Numbered from the stretch's first letter, positions 1 to 8,639 are shown. The stretch: 64,000 nucleotides of DNA from Streptomyces sp. NRRL S-340 (GCF_000720185.1 NZ_JOIY01000008.1:124001-188000); one strand, 5' to 3'. Numbers and translations: made by a program. Notes: generated from the sequence alone by a model not told the origin.

Positions 1-2
1 CC

Positions 3-407
3 ACCGGCGCCCTCGGCTCACGCAAGGTGATCGGCACCGGTGGCTGGAACGGCATGAACGCACTGGCCGGCGTGGGTGACATGAACGGCGACGGCCGCCC
101 CGACCTCTACGCCCGCGAGGCCTCCACCGGCAAGCTCTGGCTCTACCCGGGCCGCGCCTCGGCCCTCGGCGGACGCGTCCTGGCCGGCACCGGTGGCTGG
201 AACGCGATGGCGAACCTCATCGCGGTCGGTGACTTCTCGGGCGACGGCCAGGCCGACCTGGCCGCCGTCACCAACGACAAGTACGTCATCGACGGCAGCC
301 CCGGAAACCTCGGCTGGCTGGTCACCTACCAGGGCCGCGGCAACGGCCTCCTGGCGGGCGGCGAGCGCACCAACGGAGAATGGTGGGGCCTGAACGGATT
401 CTGTTAG
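3..407 (+). CDS. FG-GAP/VCBS repeat protein, C-terminal part
   Basis: The frame is open from the left edge, so the start lies outside the window; 134 residues are visible before TAG at 405-407. Two beta-propeller type repeats are present, each ending in an Asp-rich calcium-binding loop (GDMNGDGRPDLY and GDFSGDGQADLA), and each preceded by a GTGGWN motif. Such repeats are usual at the C-terminus of secreted Streptomyces peptidases, glycosidases and esterases, where they form a propeller. The catalytic part, if any, is not visible, so no specific function can be given. A strong terminator hairpin follows 19 bases after the stop. Confidence 0.85.
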   Translation, partial: TGALGSRKVIGTGGWNGMNALAGVGDMNGDGRPDLYAREASTGKLWLYPGRASALGGRVLAGTGGWNAMANLIAVGDFSGDGQADLAAVTNDKYVIDGSPGNLGWLVTYQGRGNGLLAGGERTNGEWWGLNGFC

Positions 408-425
408 AGCGCTGCGAACACCCAT

Positions 426-457
426 GGCGCCCGGAGGGTACGGCCCCTCCGGGCGCC
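426..457 (+). terminator. Terminator hairpin after the FG-GAP gene
   Basis: A perfect 13-bp stem (426-438 paired with 445-457) with a 6-base loop lies just after the stop at 407. There is no clear U-run, as is usual for Streptomyces terminators. Confidence 0.7.
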
Positions 458-540
458 GTGTCGTCTCCCGGGGTCGGCATGTGTTCAGCCGCATGCCGAT
501 GGCGAACTCCGCCGGGGGCTCGGGCGTACGGGCACGGAGT

Positions 541-888
541 TCACCGCGCACGGGCAGTGTGGAGCCGCCGCAGTACCGCTCGAAGGTGGCGTCCTTTTCC
601 CGGATGCGGCCGCAGGGGCCGTAGGCGATGGGGAGACGGTGAACGAGCCGGTGCCGCTCCCGCAGCAGCGGTCGGTCGAGCTGAACTGCGGCTCGGGTCC
701 TCGGGCCGGGCCTCGGGCCGGCTGAGGGCATGGGTGCAGGTGACGCCGGAAGTCAGCTTCTGGCCGTAGGGGGCTTGCATGTCCAGGTACCAGCGCTCGC
801 ACTCGTCCGCGACGACCGTGGCACCCACTGGGGCACTGTCCGAGCCGGGAACGTCCCTGCGGAAGAACAGACGCAGCCGGCGAAGCAT
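541..888 (-). CDS. Uncertain small gene coupled to the GNAT gene, possibly frameshifted
   Basis: The ATG (886-888) overlaps the stop codon of the upstream acetyltransferase gene as TGATG, a typical translational-coupling junction. The first ~60 residues look like real protein (ADECERWYLDMQAPYGQKL and onward). After about position 690 this frame becomes Arg/Pro/Ala-rich, as in a shadow frame, while another minus frame (about 430-680) gives a more protein-like sequence containing FERYCGGSTLPVRGEL. Either this is a 115-residue protein or the gene is broken by a frameshift near 690. No family was recognised. Confidence 0.35.
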   Translation of the reverse strand: MLRRLRLFFRRDVPGSDSAPVGATVVADECERWYLDMQAPYGQKLTSGVTCTHALSRPEARPEDPSRSSARPTAAAGAAPARSPSPHRLRPLRPHPGKGRHLRAVLRRLHTARAR

Positions 889-1418
889 CAGGGCCTCAGC
901 AGCCCGCCCACCCACCAGTCGTGCGGCTTGCCGTCGTTGGCGATGCCGCGACTGCGCAGTGTCCCTTCGACGGTGAAGCCAAGTTTCTCGGCGACGGCAC
1001 GCGAGCCGGTGTTCCCGGCCATGGCCCACCACTCGATGCGGTGCACGTCGAGCGTGGCCCAGCCCCAGTCGCACAGGGCCCCAGCGGCCTCCACCGAATA
1101 CCCGCGTCCGCGCTGCTCCCTGACCGCCCAGTAACCGAGTTCCCAGACGCCGCGGCTGATGAGGGTCAGGCAGTACGAACCGACCAGGGCGCCGGTGTCC
1201 TTGCGGAACGCGCCGAAGGTGTAGTCCCTGTCCTCGGCCCACTGAGCGGGCAGCTTCTCACCCACCAGCTTCTCCGCGTCCGCACGGCGGTACGGCACCG
1301 GCACCGGGGTGTAGAACTGGATGTCCTCGTCCTGACAGGCTTCGTACACCGCATCCACGTCGGCGGCTGTGAAGGCCCGAAGCACCAGACGGTCGGTCTC
1401 AAGAGTCACCGGATCCAT
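888..1418 (-). CDS. GNAT N-acetyltransferase, RimJ/RimL type
   Basis: A 176-residue GNAT acetyltransferase that would transfer the acetyl group of acetyl-CoA to an amine or protein N-terminus. It starts LETDRLVLRAF, the usual opening of the RimJ/RimL branch. The acetyl-CoA pyrophosphate-binding loop is REQRGRGY and the C-terminal half has the NTGSRAVAEKLGF motif (alpha-4/beta-6 of the fold). The ATG at 1418 is chosen because homology begins directly there; the frame is open further upstream but that part is Arg-rich and not protein-like. The gene overlaps a downstream small gene by one base (TGATG). The substrate cannot be predicted. Confidence 0.88.
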   Translation of the reverse strand: MDPVTLETDRLVLRAFTAADVDAVYEACQDEDIQFYTPVPVPYRRADAEKLVGEKLPAQWAEDRDYTFGAFRKDTGALVGSYCLTLISRGVWELGYWAVREQRGRGYSVEAAGALCDWGWATLDVHRIEWWAMAGNTGSRAVAEKLGFTVEGTLRSRGIANDGKPHDWWVGGLLRP

Positions 1419-1644
1419 TGCGGCAGTATGACCACCACCGGCGACCGGCGACCAGCGAATATCCCGACCGTGCGCGCAGCCGCTGATCGCCTCGGCCGGC
1501 GGCCGGCACGCTGCGCGGCCGGGTCGCGGCGCCCGCCGGGACTGCGGACGCCGCGGTCCGTGCCGGCGCCGGGCGGGTGCGCGTGCGGCGCTCCGGCGAG
1601 CATTGCGGAGCGTGGCCGGTCTGCGGGGCGGCCGGCCGCGGTGC

Positions 1645-1733
1645 CACCCCCGCACGAGGTGTCCCGCAACCTCGCGCGGTTCGGTGTTCGTGTGCTGGGA
1701 GACGTCCTTCAGGACGGTCCAGGCCGTTTCCGA
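1645..1733 (-). pseudogene. Remnant of an ANTAR-domain regulator
   Basis: The minus strand reads [19 protein letters not shown] followed by REVAGHLV. This matches the end of the ANTAR RNA-binding domain found in Streptomyces GAF-ANTAR regulators, which typically has SQHTNTKLR. No start or sensor domain is readable around it, so it appears to be a decayed 3' fragment. The rest of 1419-1998 holds no gene I can support. Confidence 0.45.
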
Positions 1734-1998
1734 TCACGGTCTGCCCCACCGCCAGAGCCACCGGCGCCCCGCCTGGCGCGGATCCCCCCGGCGAACACGT
1801 ACGTCACATGCTGGGCCTGACGGCGCGGACCGGGTCCTGCTCAGCCACCCCGCCTTCGACGCGGCGCCCGACCGACCACGCCGGCGGTCACCTCAAGAAG
1901 CCCCGAGGACCGGGCACGGTCGCGGACGCCTCGTCCGCCACCCGGTGGTATCCAGGACGGCCTGCCGGGCATGCGCAGTGGGGGAAGGGGAGGTGCCT

Positions 1999-3201
1999 GT
2001 GTCGGGTGGCGAGGGCTTGGGCCTGGACGAGGTGTTGCGGCAGGCTGAGGACGGCGCGCCGGTGGAGTCGGTCGACGTGGTGGCCCGGAACCTGGAGAAG
2101 CGGTTCTCGGCGCGCGAGGTGTCGTTCTGGCTCGTGGACATGGTCGGGCGGGAAGCCGTCCGCCTGCCCCGTGCGGGCACGGCCGCGCAGACGCGGACCG
2201 AGACGGAGACAGTCGAGCTGGCGGGCAGTGTGTACGAGCGGGTGCTGCGCTCCCAGCGCCTGTACCAGGAGCCGGACGGGGAGGGCGGCTGCCGGCTGGC
2301 GGCCCCGGTGACGAACCGCGGCGACTGCCTCGGCGTTCTGGACCTGACCGTGCCCGTAGCCGACGAGACGGTGCGGGATGCGGTGGCGCAGGCCGCGCAC
2401 GCGCTGGCGTACATCGTGGTCACCGACCGTCGCTTCACCGACCTCTACCACTGGGGCCGGCGCACCACCGAGGTGAGTCTGGCGGCTGAGATCCAGCACC
2501 AACTGCTGCCCTCGGCATCCTGTTGCGAGGCAGCGCAGTTCACCCTGGCCGGCGGCCTGGTCCCGGCCGACGAGATCGGCGGCGACACCTACGACTACGC
2601 CCTGGACCAGGAGGCCCTCTACCTGTCCATCACCGATGCGATGGGACACGACACGGCCTCCGCGCTGCTGGCCACCCTGACCGTGAACGCCCTGCGCAAA
2701 GCCCGCCGCGCAGGGCGCGGCCTCCTCGACCAGGCCTACGCCGCCCATGACGCGATCACCCGTCACGGCCGCGGCATGACCACCGGCCAACTGCTGCGCA
2801 TCCAGCTGGAGACCGGCGCCTGTGAACTGGTCAACGCCGGCCACCCCTGGCCACTGCGGCTGCGCGGCGACAGCGTCGAGGAGCTGACCGTCGCGGTGAA
2901 CATGCCCTTCGGAGTGCTGGCCCCGGTCGCCTACCAGGTGCAACAGCTCGACCTGCGGCCCGGCGACCGCCTGGTCCTGATCACCGACGGCATGTGTGAA
3001 CGAGCCGCCGCCACCGTCGACCTCGCCGCTCTCCTCCGCGCCACCCGCGACGAGCACCCCCGAGAAGTGGTCCGGGCCCTGATCTCCGCGGTTCACGAGG
3101 CCTGCGGAGGTTCTCTGTCCGACGATGCCACCACCATGGTCGTCGACTGGCACGGGAGCCGTACCGGACAGCGCCACACCAGCGTCGGTTCCCGTATCTG
3201 A
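1999..3201 (+). CDS. GAF-SpoIIE family PP2C-type serine phosphatase
   Basis: A 400-residue protein with an N-terminal GAF-like sensor (about 10-150) followed by a SpoIIE/RsbU-type PP2C phosphatase domain (about 160-395). Hallmarks are EIQHQLLP in the linker helix, the metal-binding EIGGDTYD and DAMGHDT segments, VNAGHPWPL, and the closing LITDGMCE and [10 protein letters not shown] motifs. Such proteins dephosphorylate anti-sigma-factor antagonists and control stress or developmental sigma factors. GTG at 1999 is preferred because AGGGGAGG ends five bases before it; GTG at 1993 is in frame but too close to that site. No partner anti-sigma or antagonist gene lies nearby. Confidence 0.88.
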   Translation: MSGGEGLGLDEVLRQAEDGAPVESVDVVARNLEKRFSAREVSFWLVDMVGREAVRLPRAGTAAQTRTETETVELAGSVYERVLRSQRLYQEPDGEGGCRLAAPVTNRGDCLGVLDLTVPVADETVRDAVAQAAHALAYIVVTDRRFTDLYHWGRRTTEVSLAAEIQHQLLPSASCCEAAQFTLAGGLVPADEIGGDTYDYALDQEALYLSITDAMGHDTASALLATLTVNALRKARRAGRGLLDQAYAAHDAITRHGRGMTTGQLLRIQLETGACELVNAGHPWPLRLRGDSVEELTVAVNMPFGVLAPVAYQVQQLDLRPGDRLVLITDGMCERAAATVDLAALLRATRDEHPREVVRALISAVHEACGGSLSDDATTMVVDWHGSRTGQRHTSVGSRI

Positions 3202-4172
3202 GCGGCCCGGCGGCCTGGTACGCGCCCCTGGCGTCGTGGAACGCCCGGTGGGGCGGAGCCGCGGCTGGTTGCCGGAGGAGCCGGCCGCGTGCGCGCTGTG
3301 AAGAGCCCGCGCCGTCCGTGGCTCTGAAATCTGAAAGGGGCCTTGGCCTCGCCGCCTCGCCGCATCGGGATGGGTGAACGTGCGCAGGGACCGCCGCGCT
3401 GCGCCGCCTGCTGCCTGTTCGGCCGCCGGCGCCGGTACGGCCAGGCCGTCTCGCCCGTCGCGGCGGCGCGGGCCGGCTGCGTCGGCGGGCCCGCGCCCGC
3501 GGGGGCCGGCGCCGGTTGGCCGGCCTCGCGGCCGAGGCCGGGCTTGCCGGCGTCCGGTGGCGGATGCCGCAGAACACGGGGTTCTTCCAGCGCTGCTGGT
3601 GGCCGGGGCGGGCGAATAAGATGAGCCTGCTTCAACCTCCGCGATGGCGACTTCACATGGTGCACCAGAAACGCCTCCGGGCCTGCGAGCGCGAGTGTCC
3701 GGCAGTGATCATCGGTAGGTCTGCGGGAGGTCTTCGGCAGGTATTCGGGACACCTGATCCGCCTGATACAGCACGCCGCCTCCACCAGCGGCGGATAAGC
3801 GCTCTGGACAGGGCTGTCAGTTTCGAACGTCGCGTCTATCGCTGGCATGGCTCATACGAAGCCAGCGCGGCCAGGGAGACGACCTGCGTTTCTCACTGTC
3901 CCGGCAAAACGCCCTGTGATCCGCTTGCGTAGATGCCGTTACCCCGCTGACGGTCCGCGACCGTCCCCGAGATCTGTGCCGGACGCAGTTCATCGCCGGT
4001 CGGCGCGCAGCCCACGGGAGTGGCAGGTGTCCGCTGCGCCTCCTGTCCGGCGGTCCGCTGACCGGGCACCGGCGTGGCGCCGATGAGTTGGCCGCCGCTG
4101 CGTCACCGGCCGGACGCAGAACGAGCCACGCGTCCCCCCGGGGCCTGCCGATGCACGCAGGTATGCGGCACT
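3202..4172. other. Gap without a supportable gene
   Basis: About 970 bases. The open frames here are Arg/Pro-rich in every direction, lack ribosome binding sites and resemble no family known to me. I see nothing I would annotate before the hairpin at 4173. Confidence 0.6.
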
Positions 4173-4201
4173 GCCCGGGGGCGGCGGCGTCGCCCCCGGG
4201 C
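4173..4201 (+). terminator. GC-rich hairpin upstream of the P450-peptide unit
   Basis: A perfect 11-bp stem (4173-4183 with 4191-4201) and a 7-base loop. It may be a terminator that insulates the P450 gene from upstream transcription, or a leader structure. With the hairpin at 5606 it brackets the two-gene unit. Confidence 0.45.
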
Positions 4202-4239
4202 GGCGACACCCCGGTCCATCCAACTGACAGGCCTGCCAT

Positions 4240-4268
4240 TTAACTCACATGAGTGGTAGCGCTGATAT
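4240..4268 (+). promoter_or_regulatory. Candidate promoter of the P450-peptide unit
   Basis: TTAACT, 17 bases, then TGATAT, about 100 bases before the P450 start and in a locally AT-richer stretch. It is a moderate match to a housekeeping-sigma promoter; assignment is by eye. Confidence 0.35.
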
Positions 4269-4366
4269 TCCGGTTTCCCGGACCCTGGGGCGGGGATCTG
4301 CCGGGTTGAGGGACATCATACGCAACTCAGCGTCCCTGCCGAATATCTCGCCGAGGAGATGACTCG

Positions 4367-5530
4367 ATGAGGCCCGGAGAAAAACGCCGGTTCCGGCGGG
4401 ACCCGCTGGAATACCTCGACAACCTCCGTCGCAGCAGTCTTACGGAAGTCATCCGGCTTCCCTGGGGTGGACATTGTGTCGGGGACGCGGATCTGTCGCA
4501 GACGCTTTTGCGCGACCCTGAATACAACACGGGTAAGTCGAGGTTCTTCAACGAGCTGCTGCCCACGCGCCAATCACAGGTAGAAGTCGGGCATGCGGTG
4601 CGGAACTTCTTACGGGAAAGCCTGCCGCAGTACGGTACCGAGCTGAACCGGGCAGTGGCCGGGCTGCCGTCAGCCAGCCGATGGCCACGGGCCGGGAACA
4701 CGCTGGTGCACCGGTGCATGGCAGGCCTGCTGCTGCATCCCGGCAGCCCCGCCAGGACGCGCCGGCTGGCCGAACAGGCTGCGCGGACAGGGGTGTTCTT
4801 CCACGCACCGCACACGTGGCAGCGGGCGCGGGCGGAGGTCCTGCGCGCCCAGCTCATCAGCGCCCTCACCGACCAGGTACGCCACCGCCGTGAACACCCC
4901 GCCGCTGAGCCGCGTGACGTGCTGGACGCCCTGCTCGCCGTATGCCGCTCCGCCGAAGTGCCGGACCGGACGGCTGCCGAACTGTACCTGATGATGTCCC
5001 GGGCGATCGTGGTTCCCCTCAGCGCCTCCCTTGCATGGTCGGTACTCCTGGCCTGCCTGCATCACACGGCGGACTCGCCCTGGCCCTGGCCCGCCGACCA
5101 GATCGTGCGGGAGTCGCTCCGGTATCGTCCGACCCCCTGGATGCTCGGCCGTACCATCACCCATCCCGTCGAGATCGGTGGCGTCGCCTTCCACCCCGGT
5201 GAACTCCTCTCCGTCAGCCCGTACTTGATGCACCGAGCAGAAGGCCGATGGACCGACCCGGACGCATTCCGGCCCGACCGCTGGAGCGAGCCGGACGAAC
5301 ACGGCCAGTACGTGACGTTCGGGGCGGGCCCCTACACCTGCCCCGGCGCAGCGGTGGCGCAGACGCTGCTCACCGACTCCCTGACCGCCCTGGCCCGCAA
5401 CGCCCGCCTGACCGTGACCGGTGGCGACCTGCGCCCGGTCATGGCCGAGGGCAGCGTGCCGCGGCCGTTCACGCTCCACCGCACACCTCGTCGCGGTGGA
5501 CCCGACGCGACACCGGAAGGAGGTGAGTAG
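4367..5530 (+). CDS. Cytochrome P450, predicted RiPP-crosslinking enzyme
   Basis: A 387-residue P450. The K-helix ExxR is E249-SL-R252 and the heme-binding loop is FGAGPYTCPG with thiolate ligand C325. The I-helix (about 205-230) is odd. Instead of the usual (A/G)Gx(D/E)T it reads AIVVPLSAS, so the acid of the acid-alcohol pair used in classical O2 activation is missing. The ATG follows GAGGAG with an 8-base spacing. Immediately downstream (2 bases after the stop) is a 20-codon gene ending in WYWY. A stand-alone P450 next to a tiny aromatic-ended peptide gene is the arrangement of tryptorubin (atropopeptide), biarylitide and cittilin RiPPs, where the P450 forms C-C, C-N or C-O links between Trp and Tyr side chains. 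I infer that role here. A hydroxylase role is the alternative. Confidence 0.92.
   Translation: MRPGEKRRFRRDPLEYLDNLRRSSLTEVIRLPWGGHCVGDADLSQTLLRDPEYNTGKSRFFNELLPTRQSQVEVGHAVRNFLRESLPQYGTELNRAVAGLPSASRWPRAGNTLVHRCMAGLLLHPGSPARTRRLAEQAARTGVFFHAPHTWQRARAEVLRAQLISALTDQVRHRREHPAAEPRDVLDALLAVCRSAEVPDRTAAELYLMMSRAIVVPLSASLAWSVLLACLHHTADSPWPWPADQIVRESLRYRPTPWMLGRTITHPVEIGGVAFHPGELLSVSPYLMHRAEGRWTDPDAFRPDRWSEPDEHGQYVTFGAGPYTCPGAAVAQTLLTDSLTALARNARLTVTGGDLRPVMAEGSVPRPFTLHRTPRRGGPDATPEGGE
5515..5527 (+). promoter_or_regulatory. Strong ribosome binding site for the 20-codon peptide gene
   Basis: GGAAGGAGGTGAG overlaps the end of the P450 gene. The core GGAGG lies 9 bases before the ATG at 5533. It is one of the strongest Shine-Dalgarno matches in the window and the main sign that the tiny frame is translated. 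Confidence 0.8.
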
Positions 5531-5532
5531 CC

Positions 5533-5595
5533 ATGGCCGCAACGATGCGACGCATCTTCAGCAACAAGCCCGCCCGCCGCTGGTACTGGTACTGA
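5533..5595 (+). CDS. Putative RiPP precursor peptide ending RRWYWY
   Basis: Twenty codons encoding MAATMRRIFSNKPARRWYWY, then TGA. The basic N-terminal part would be the leader and the C-terminal WYWY (perhaps with the Arg residues) the core. Tryptorubin-type precursors end in a similar aromatic string (core AWYIWY), so this peptide is of the same general kind. It lacks the aliphatic spacer between the two Trp-Tyr pairs and therefore defines a different core. Evidence that it is real: a strong ribosome binding site, start 2 bases after the P450 stop, four consecutive aromatic residues exactly at the C-terminus, and a terminator hairpin 11 bases after its stop. The precursor follows the P450, whereas known systems usually have it first. 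No protease or transporter is adjacent. Confidence 0.75.
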   Translation: MAATMRRIFSNKPARRWYWY

Positions 5596-5605
5596 GAACC
5601 GAGGC

Positions 5606-5639
5606 CCGGTGGCCCGGAAGCCGGCCACCGGGCCACCGG
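5606..5639 (+). terminator. Terminator of the P450-peptide operon
   Basis: A perfect 12-bp stem (5606-5617 with 5628-5639) and a 10-base loop, 11 bases after the peptide stop codon. Its position shows that the tiny gene is the last gene of the transcript. Confidence 0.75.
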
Positions 5640-5908
5640 CCCGGCCCGCCGCTCATGCAACCTCCGGTGCAGCGGTGGGCCGGGCCGCAGTGGTGTCTCC
5701 CATGCCGCCGACTACGGCCGACGACACGTCGACAACCCGGTGCCGCCGTCCACGGCCGGTACCCGTTCCGACGTGCGCCGACGAGGGCGAGGCCCACTGA
5801 AGCGCGCTCACTCAGCCGCACAGATCGATGTGACTGAGCGCTCCGTCCGGCGGATGCCCGCTTGGCCTGGGGAGGCTGGGCATTCTGGTCGTCGGGCAGG
5901 TGAGACCG

Positions 5909-6457
5909 TCAGCCGCCGCTCCCCGGCCGATCGACTCGGTAGAGGTAGTGGGTCCGGTCGTCGACCGGGTTGTCCGGTTCCAGGTCTCCGACCCCGACCC
6001 GGCGCAGTCCTGCTCGCTCGAGCGCCCGCCACGACGGCCGATTGGCTGCCGCCACCGGGACGAGAATGCACGGGGCGGCCGGGTGCTCGGCCCAGGTTCG
6101 CACGATGGCCGAGCGGATCATCGCCGTCCCGATGCCCTGGCCGGTGTGACGGGGAACGCCGATCAGGTAGTCGAGGGTCATCGCGCCGTCAGGTACCTGG
6201 ACGACGGCCGCCAGATCGGCCAGATAGCCGGGGTAGTCGCACAGGCGCGAACGCTGTACGAGACCGACCGGACGGCCTTCGAGGGATGCGAGGAGGTCCT
6301 CCGAGGGCTCCTCACCCCGGGCGGCGGGGCCGAAGTCGCGCGCCACCGCTTCCACGGTGGTCTCGTGGTTCCACCAACGCTTCACATGGGGCTGCTGAAG
6401 CCACCTCCGCAACAGCGGGAAGTCCCGCTCCTCGATCCGACGCCACGTGATCTCCAT
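5909..6457 (-). CDS. AAC(6')-type GNAT acetyltransferase
   Basis: A 182-residue GNAT protein resembling aminoglycoside 6'-N-acetyltransferases and related siderophore-type acetyltransferases. Visible family features are LLRRWLQQPHVKRWW near the N-terminus (compare the WL..HV..WW pattern of AAC(6')-Ib), the LDYLIG strand, the acetyl-CoA loop RHTGQGIGTAM, and the AANRPSWRALERAGL helix. The ATG at 6457 is chosen because homology begins with LMEITWRRIEERD; the in-frame extension to 6565 is not conserved-looking. Whether it acts on aminoglycosides or another amine cannot be told from sequence. It faces the P450-peptide unit but is separated from it by 313 bases and a terminator. Confidence 0.85.
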   Translation of the reverse strand: MEITWRRIEERDFPLLRRWLQQPHVKRWWNHETTVEAVARDFGPAARGEEPSEDLLASLEGRPVGLVQRSRLCDYPGYLADLAAVVQVPDGAMTLDYLIGVPRHTGQGIGTAMIRSAIVRTWAEHPAAPCILVPVAAANRPSWRALERAGLRRVGVGDLEPDNPVDDRTHYLYRVDRPGSGG

Positions 6458-6674
6458 GAGGCCGCTCCTGGGATGTCCACGAGTCCTTGCAGGCGAGATG
6501 CTGTGCGGACGAGCCCCGAGCTGACGGCCCAGGTGCTCAGTCCACCAAGTGGAGTGCTCAGTCATACCGGTTGTGACTGCCCTTCACCGGCCGACTGAGC
6601 GGTCGAGCCGGCTGCCTGAGCGTTCGGCGTTCAGCACGCTATCGGCATGCCGGCACGAGGCCTACGCTCTGGAC

Positions 6675-7202
6675 ATGCCTTGGACAACACTGGCCAGTGC
6701 CGTAGTCGGCGCCTTGATCGCGACCGCCTCCGCCGCGTTACTCGACCGCAGTCGTTGGCGCCGGGAGCAGGACGACCGCCTCATCAGCGCACGCCGTGCC
6801 CTGTACGGCGAATACCTGGCCTGCCTCTCCCAGGCCCGCAACGACTTCCGCAGCCTGGCGCGCGACCAGACCGTGGACCTGGCCGAACGAGAGCGCTCCG
6901 CCCGCGACAGCTTCGCTCCGTGCTACGGCATGCGCTACCAGATGTCGATCACGGCCGCCTCGAACGTATTCGCCGCCTCCGAGAACGCCTTTCGCCGGCT
7001 ACGTGACGTACGGGACCTCGCCGCATCCGGAGCCCTCGCCGGGGACGAGGCGTACTCAGGTGGCCGCGCCCAGTACGAGGCCGCGCTCACTCGGCTTCGT
7101 GACGCTATGCGCCTCGATCTCGGGGCCGACCGGGAACCCACGGTCGTCAGGTCCCTGGCCACTCCCCGGCCCCTCAGCGGCGCCTGGTCCGACTCCCCGT
7201 AG
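6675..7202 (+). CDS. Hypothetical single-span membrane protein
   Basis: A 175-residue protein. Residues 5-22 (LASAVVGALIATASAALL) form one N-terminal membrane segment, followed directly by a basic patch (DRSRWRREQD) and a long helical, charged region likely to be cytoplasmic and partly coiled-coil. This layout is common among uncharacterised Streptomyces proteins. The ATG at 6675 places the membrane segment at the N-terminus. The function is unknown and the neighbours give no hint. Confidence 0.75.
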   Translation: MPWTTLASAVVGALIATASAALLDRSRWRREQDDRLISARRALYGEYLACLSQARNDFRSLARDQTVDLAERERSARDSFAPCYGMRYQMSITAASNVFAASENAFRRLRDVRDLAASGALAGDEAYSGGRAQYEAALTRLRDAMRLDLGADREPTVVRSLATPRPLSGAWSDSP

Positions 7203-7365
7203 ACCGGGGAGGGCCCGCGGGCCTCCAGCACGTCGATCTCGAAACCAACCGGTGAGGCCGGCCCGCACGATCGCTCCGAGCCGCACCGCCCCCTTGTGCC
7301 CGCAGCCGTCTCCTGTTCGTTCCCCGCTCCGGTCACGCGGACCGTGGCTGAGCTATCCTCCGTGC

Positions 7366-7998
7366 ATGCGCGGACAGTTCACCGGCTGGCCGGAGCAGGC
7401 CATGGACGTGTTGTGGCAGCTCCAGGGCGAACCGGCCCACGCGACCCGGGAGCGCTGCCGAGCCGACCGCGAACGCCTGGTCCGGCAGCCGATGATCGCC
7501 CTGCTCAACGAGATCGCGGACACCGACCCCCGGTACGAGGACTTCTCCGTCTGGCACTACCGCACCGGCTCCTGGTGGTGGCAGCACCAGGGCGCGGTGA
7601 TCCGACTCGGCCGCAAAGTCGAGATCGGCCTCCGGTTCTCCCTGGACGGCCTGCGGATCCAGGGGGCCTGGTGGTACCCCGACCCCGGCCAGGTGGACAT
7701 GTTCCGCAGGGCCGTGGCCGCCGAGGGAAGCGGCCGCGAACTGTCCGCCATCGTCGAGGACCTGCGGCACAAGGGCTACGACATCTCCGGGGACATGATG
7801 AAACGCCCCCCGCGCGGCTGCCCGGCAGACCATTCCCGTGCGGAACTGCTGCGCCACCGTTCGCTGATCGCCGCCCGTTCCCTCGGCTGCGAGCAGTGGC
7901 TGCACACTCCCGAGGCGGTCGATCGGGTCCTCTCGGCCGCCACCGACCTCGACGCCCTGCTGATGTGGCTGGCCCGCCACGTCCAGCGCGCCGTCTGA
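7366..7998 (+). CDS. DUF2461-like protein of unknown function
   Basis: A 210-residue protein, rich in Trp near its middle (SWWWQHQG, GAWWYPD). The text FTGWPEQAMDVLWQLQGEP at the start, the central GLRFSLDGLRIQGAWWYP and the late DMMKRPPRGCPADH resemble the DUF2461 family. That family is typically 200-230 residues with FFRELEANN-type openings and a conserved PRGY/F-DH motif near the end; no biochemical role is established. The start is the ATG at 7366, after which the conserved part begins within four residues. The family assignment is from memory of the motif pattern and is moderate. Confidence 0.75.
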   Translation: MRGQFTGWPEQAMDVLWQLQGEPAHATRERCRADRERLVRQPMIALLNEIADTDPRYEDFSVWHYRTGSWWWQHQGAVIRLGRKVEIGLRFSLDGLRIQGAWWYPDPGQVDMFRRAVAAEGSGRELSAIVEDLRHKGYDISGDMMKRPPRGCPADHSRAELLRHRSLIAARSLGCEQWLHTPEAVDRVLSAATDLDALLMWLARHVQRAV

Positions 7999-8245
7999 CG
8001 TCACCGCGGCCGGCGGGGCACGGCCACGGCCGGCACCGGCTCCGGCAAGGACCATGTGATGGCGTGATGCCTTCCGCGCCGAACCACGAGAAGCGCGACC
8101 GCACACGGCTCCGTCATCCGGCAGAACGCCGGACGGGAGACGGCGGACTCCGACGAGGAGCAGGCCGCCCTGCTGCCGGGGCCGCCGGTGACGGGACGGA
8201 GGTCCTGGCCCGCACCGCGCCTGAACGACGGTCGGGGCACGAGAC

Positions 8246-8286
8246 GAAGAAGGTCGGTCACCACCACGTGGCGACCGACCCTCTTC
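8246..8286. terminator. Near-perfect hairpin, possible bidirectional terminator
   Basis: Arms of 14 bp (8246-8259 and 8273-8286, one mismatch) around a 13-base loop. It lies between the plus-strand gene ending at 7998 and the minus-strand gene ending at 8360, so it could stop transcription from both. Confidence 0.5.
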
Positions 8287-8359
8287 CTCTGTCCTCCGCC
8301 CGACGGCTCCCAGCGCATACCGAGGGCGGTCCACTCAGACCGCCGACGGGCCCGCTTCA

Positions 8360-8515
8360 TCATCTCCCGGAGGTGGACGCCAGATTCTGAACAAAGGCCA
8401 GGAACGCGAGGAGGAGGAGCAACGTGAAGATGCACCCCCCGCAGGACGGGCCGTTGGCATCCCGTACGCCGCGCTCGACGGCCCTGCGAATTCGTGCCTC
8501 GTCGCTGTCGTCCAT
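8360..8515 (-). CDS. Small single-span membrane protein
   Basis: A 51-residue protein. A charged N-terminus (MDDSDEARIRRAVERGVRD) is followed by CGGC and then a membrane segment IFTLLLLLAFLAFVQNL. Small proteins of this plan are common and uncharacterised in Streptomyces. The frame extends upstream to 8596, but ATG 8515 after a G-rich stretch gives a compact protein. No function can be assigned. Confidence 0.55.
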   Translation of the reverse strand: MDDSDEARIRRAVERGVRDANGPSCGGCIFTLLLLLAFLAFVQNLASTSGR

Positions 8516-8639
8516 TCCCGTCCCCCCGTCGCAATCAGGACACCACCGGATTCGACTTTCCCATGTGACGGTGACGCGTTCACGAAGTCGCCGCAAGGCG
8601 CATACCGGCCGGTCCGGAACGCTTCCGACCGCCGCTCAC

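Noticed and set aside
3516..3932. 138-codon plus-strand frame upstream of the P450-peptide unit
   Set aside because: No ribosome site and no recognisable motif; the composition changes along the frame, as in non-coding DNA.
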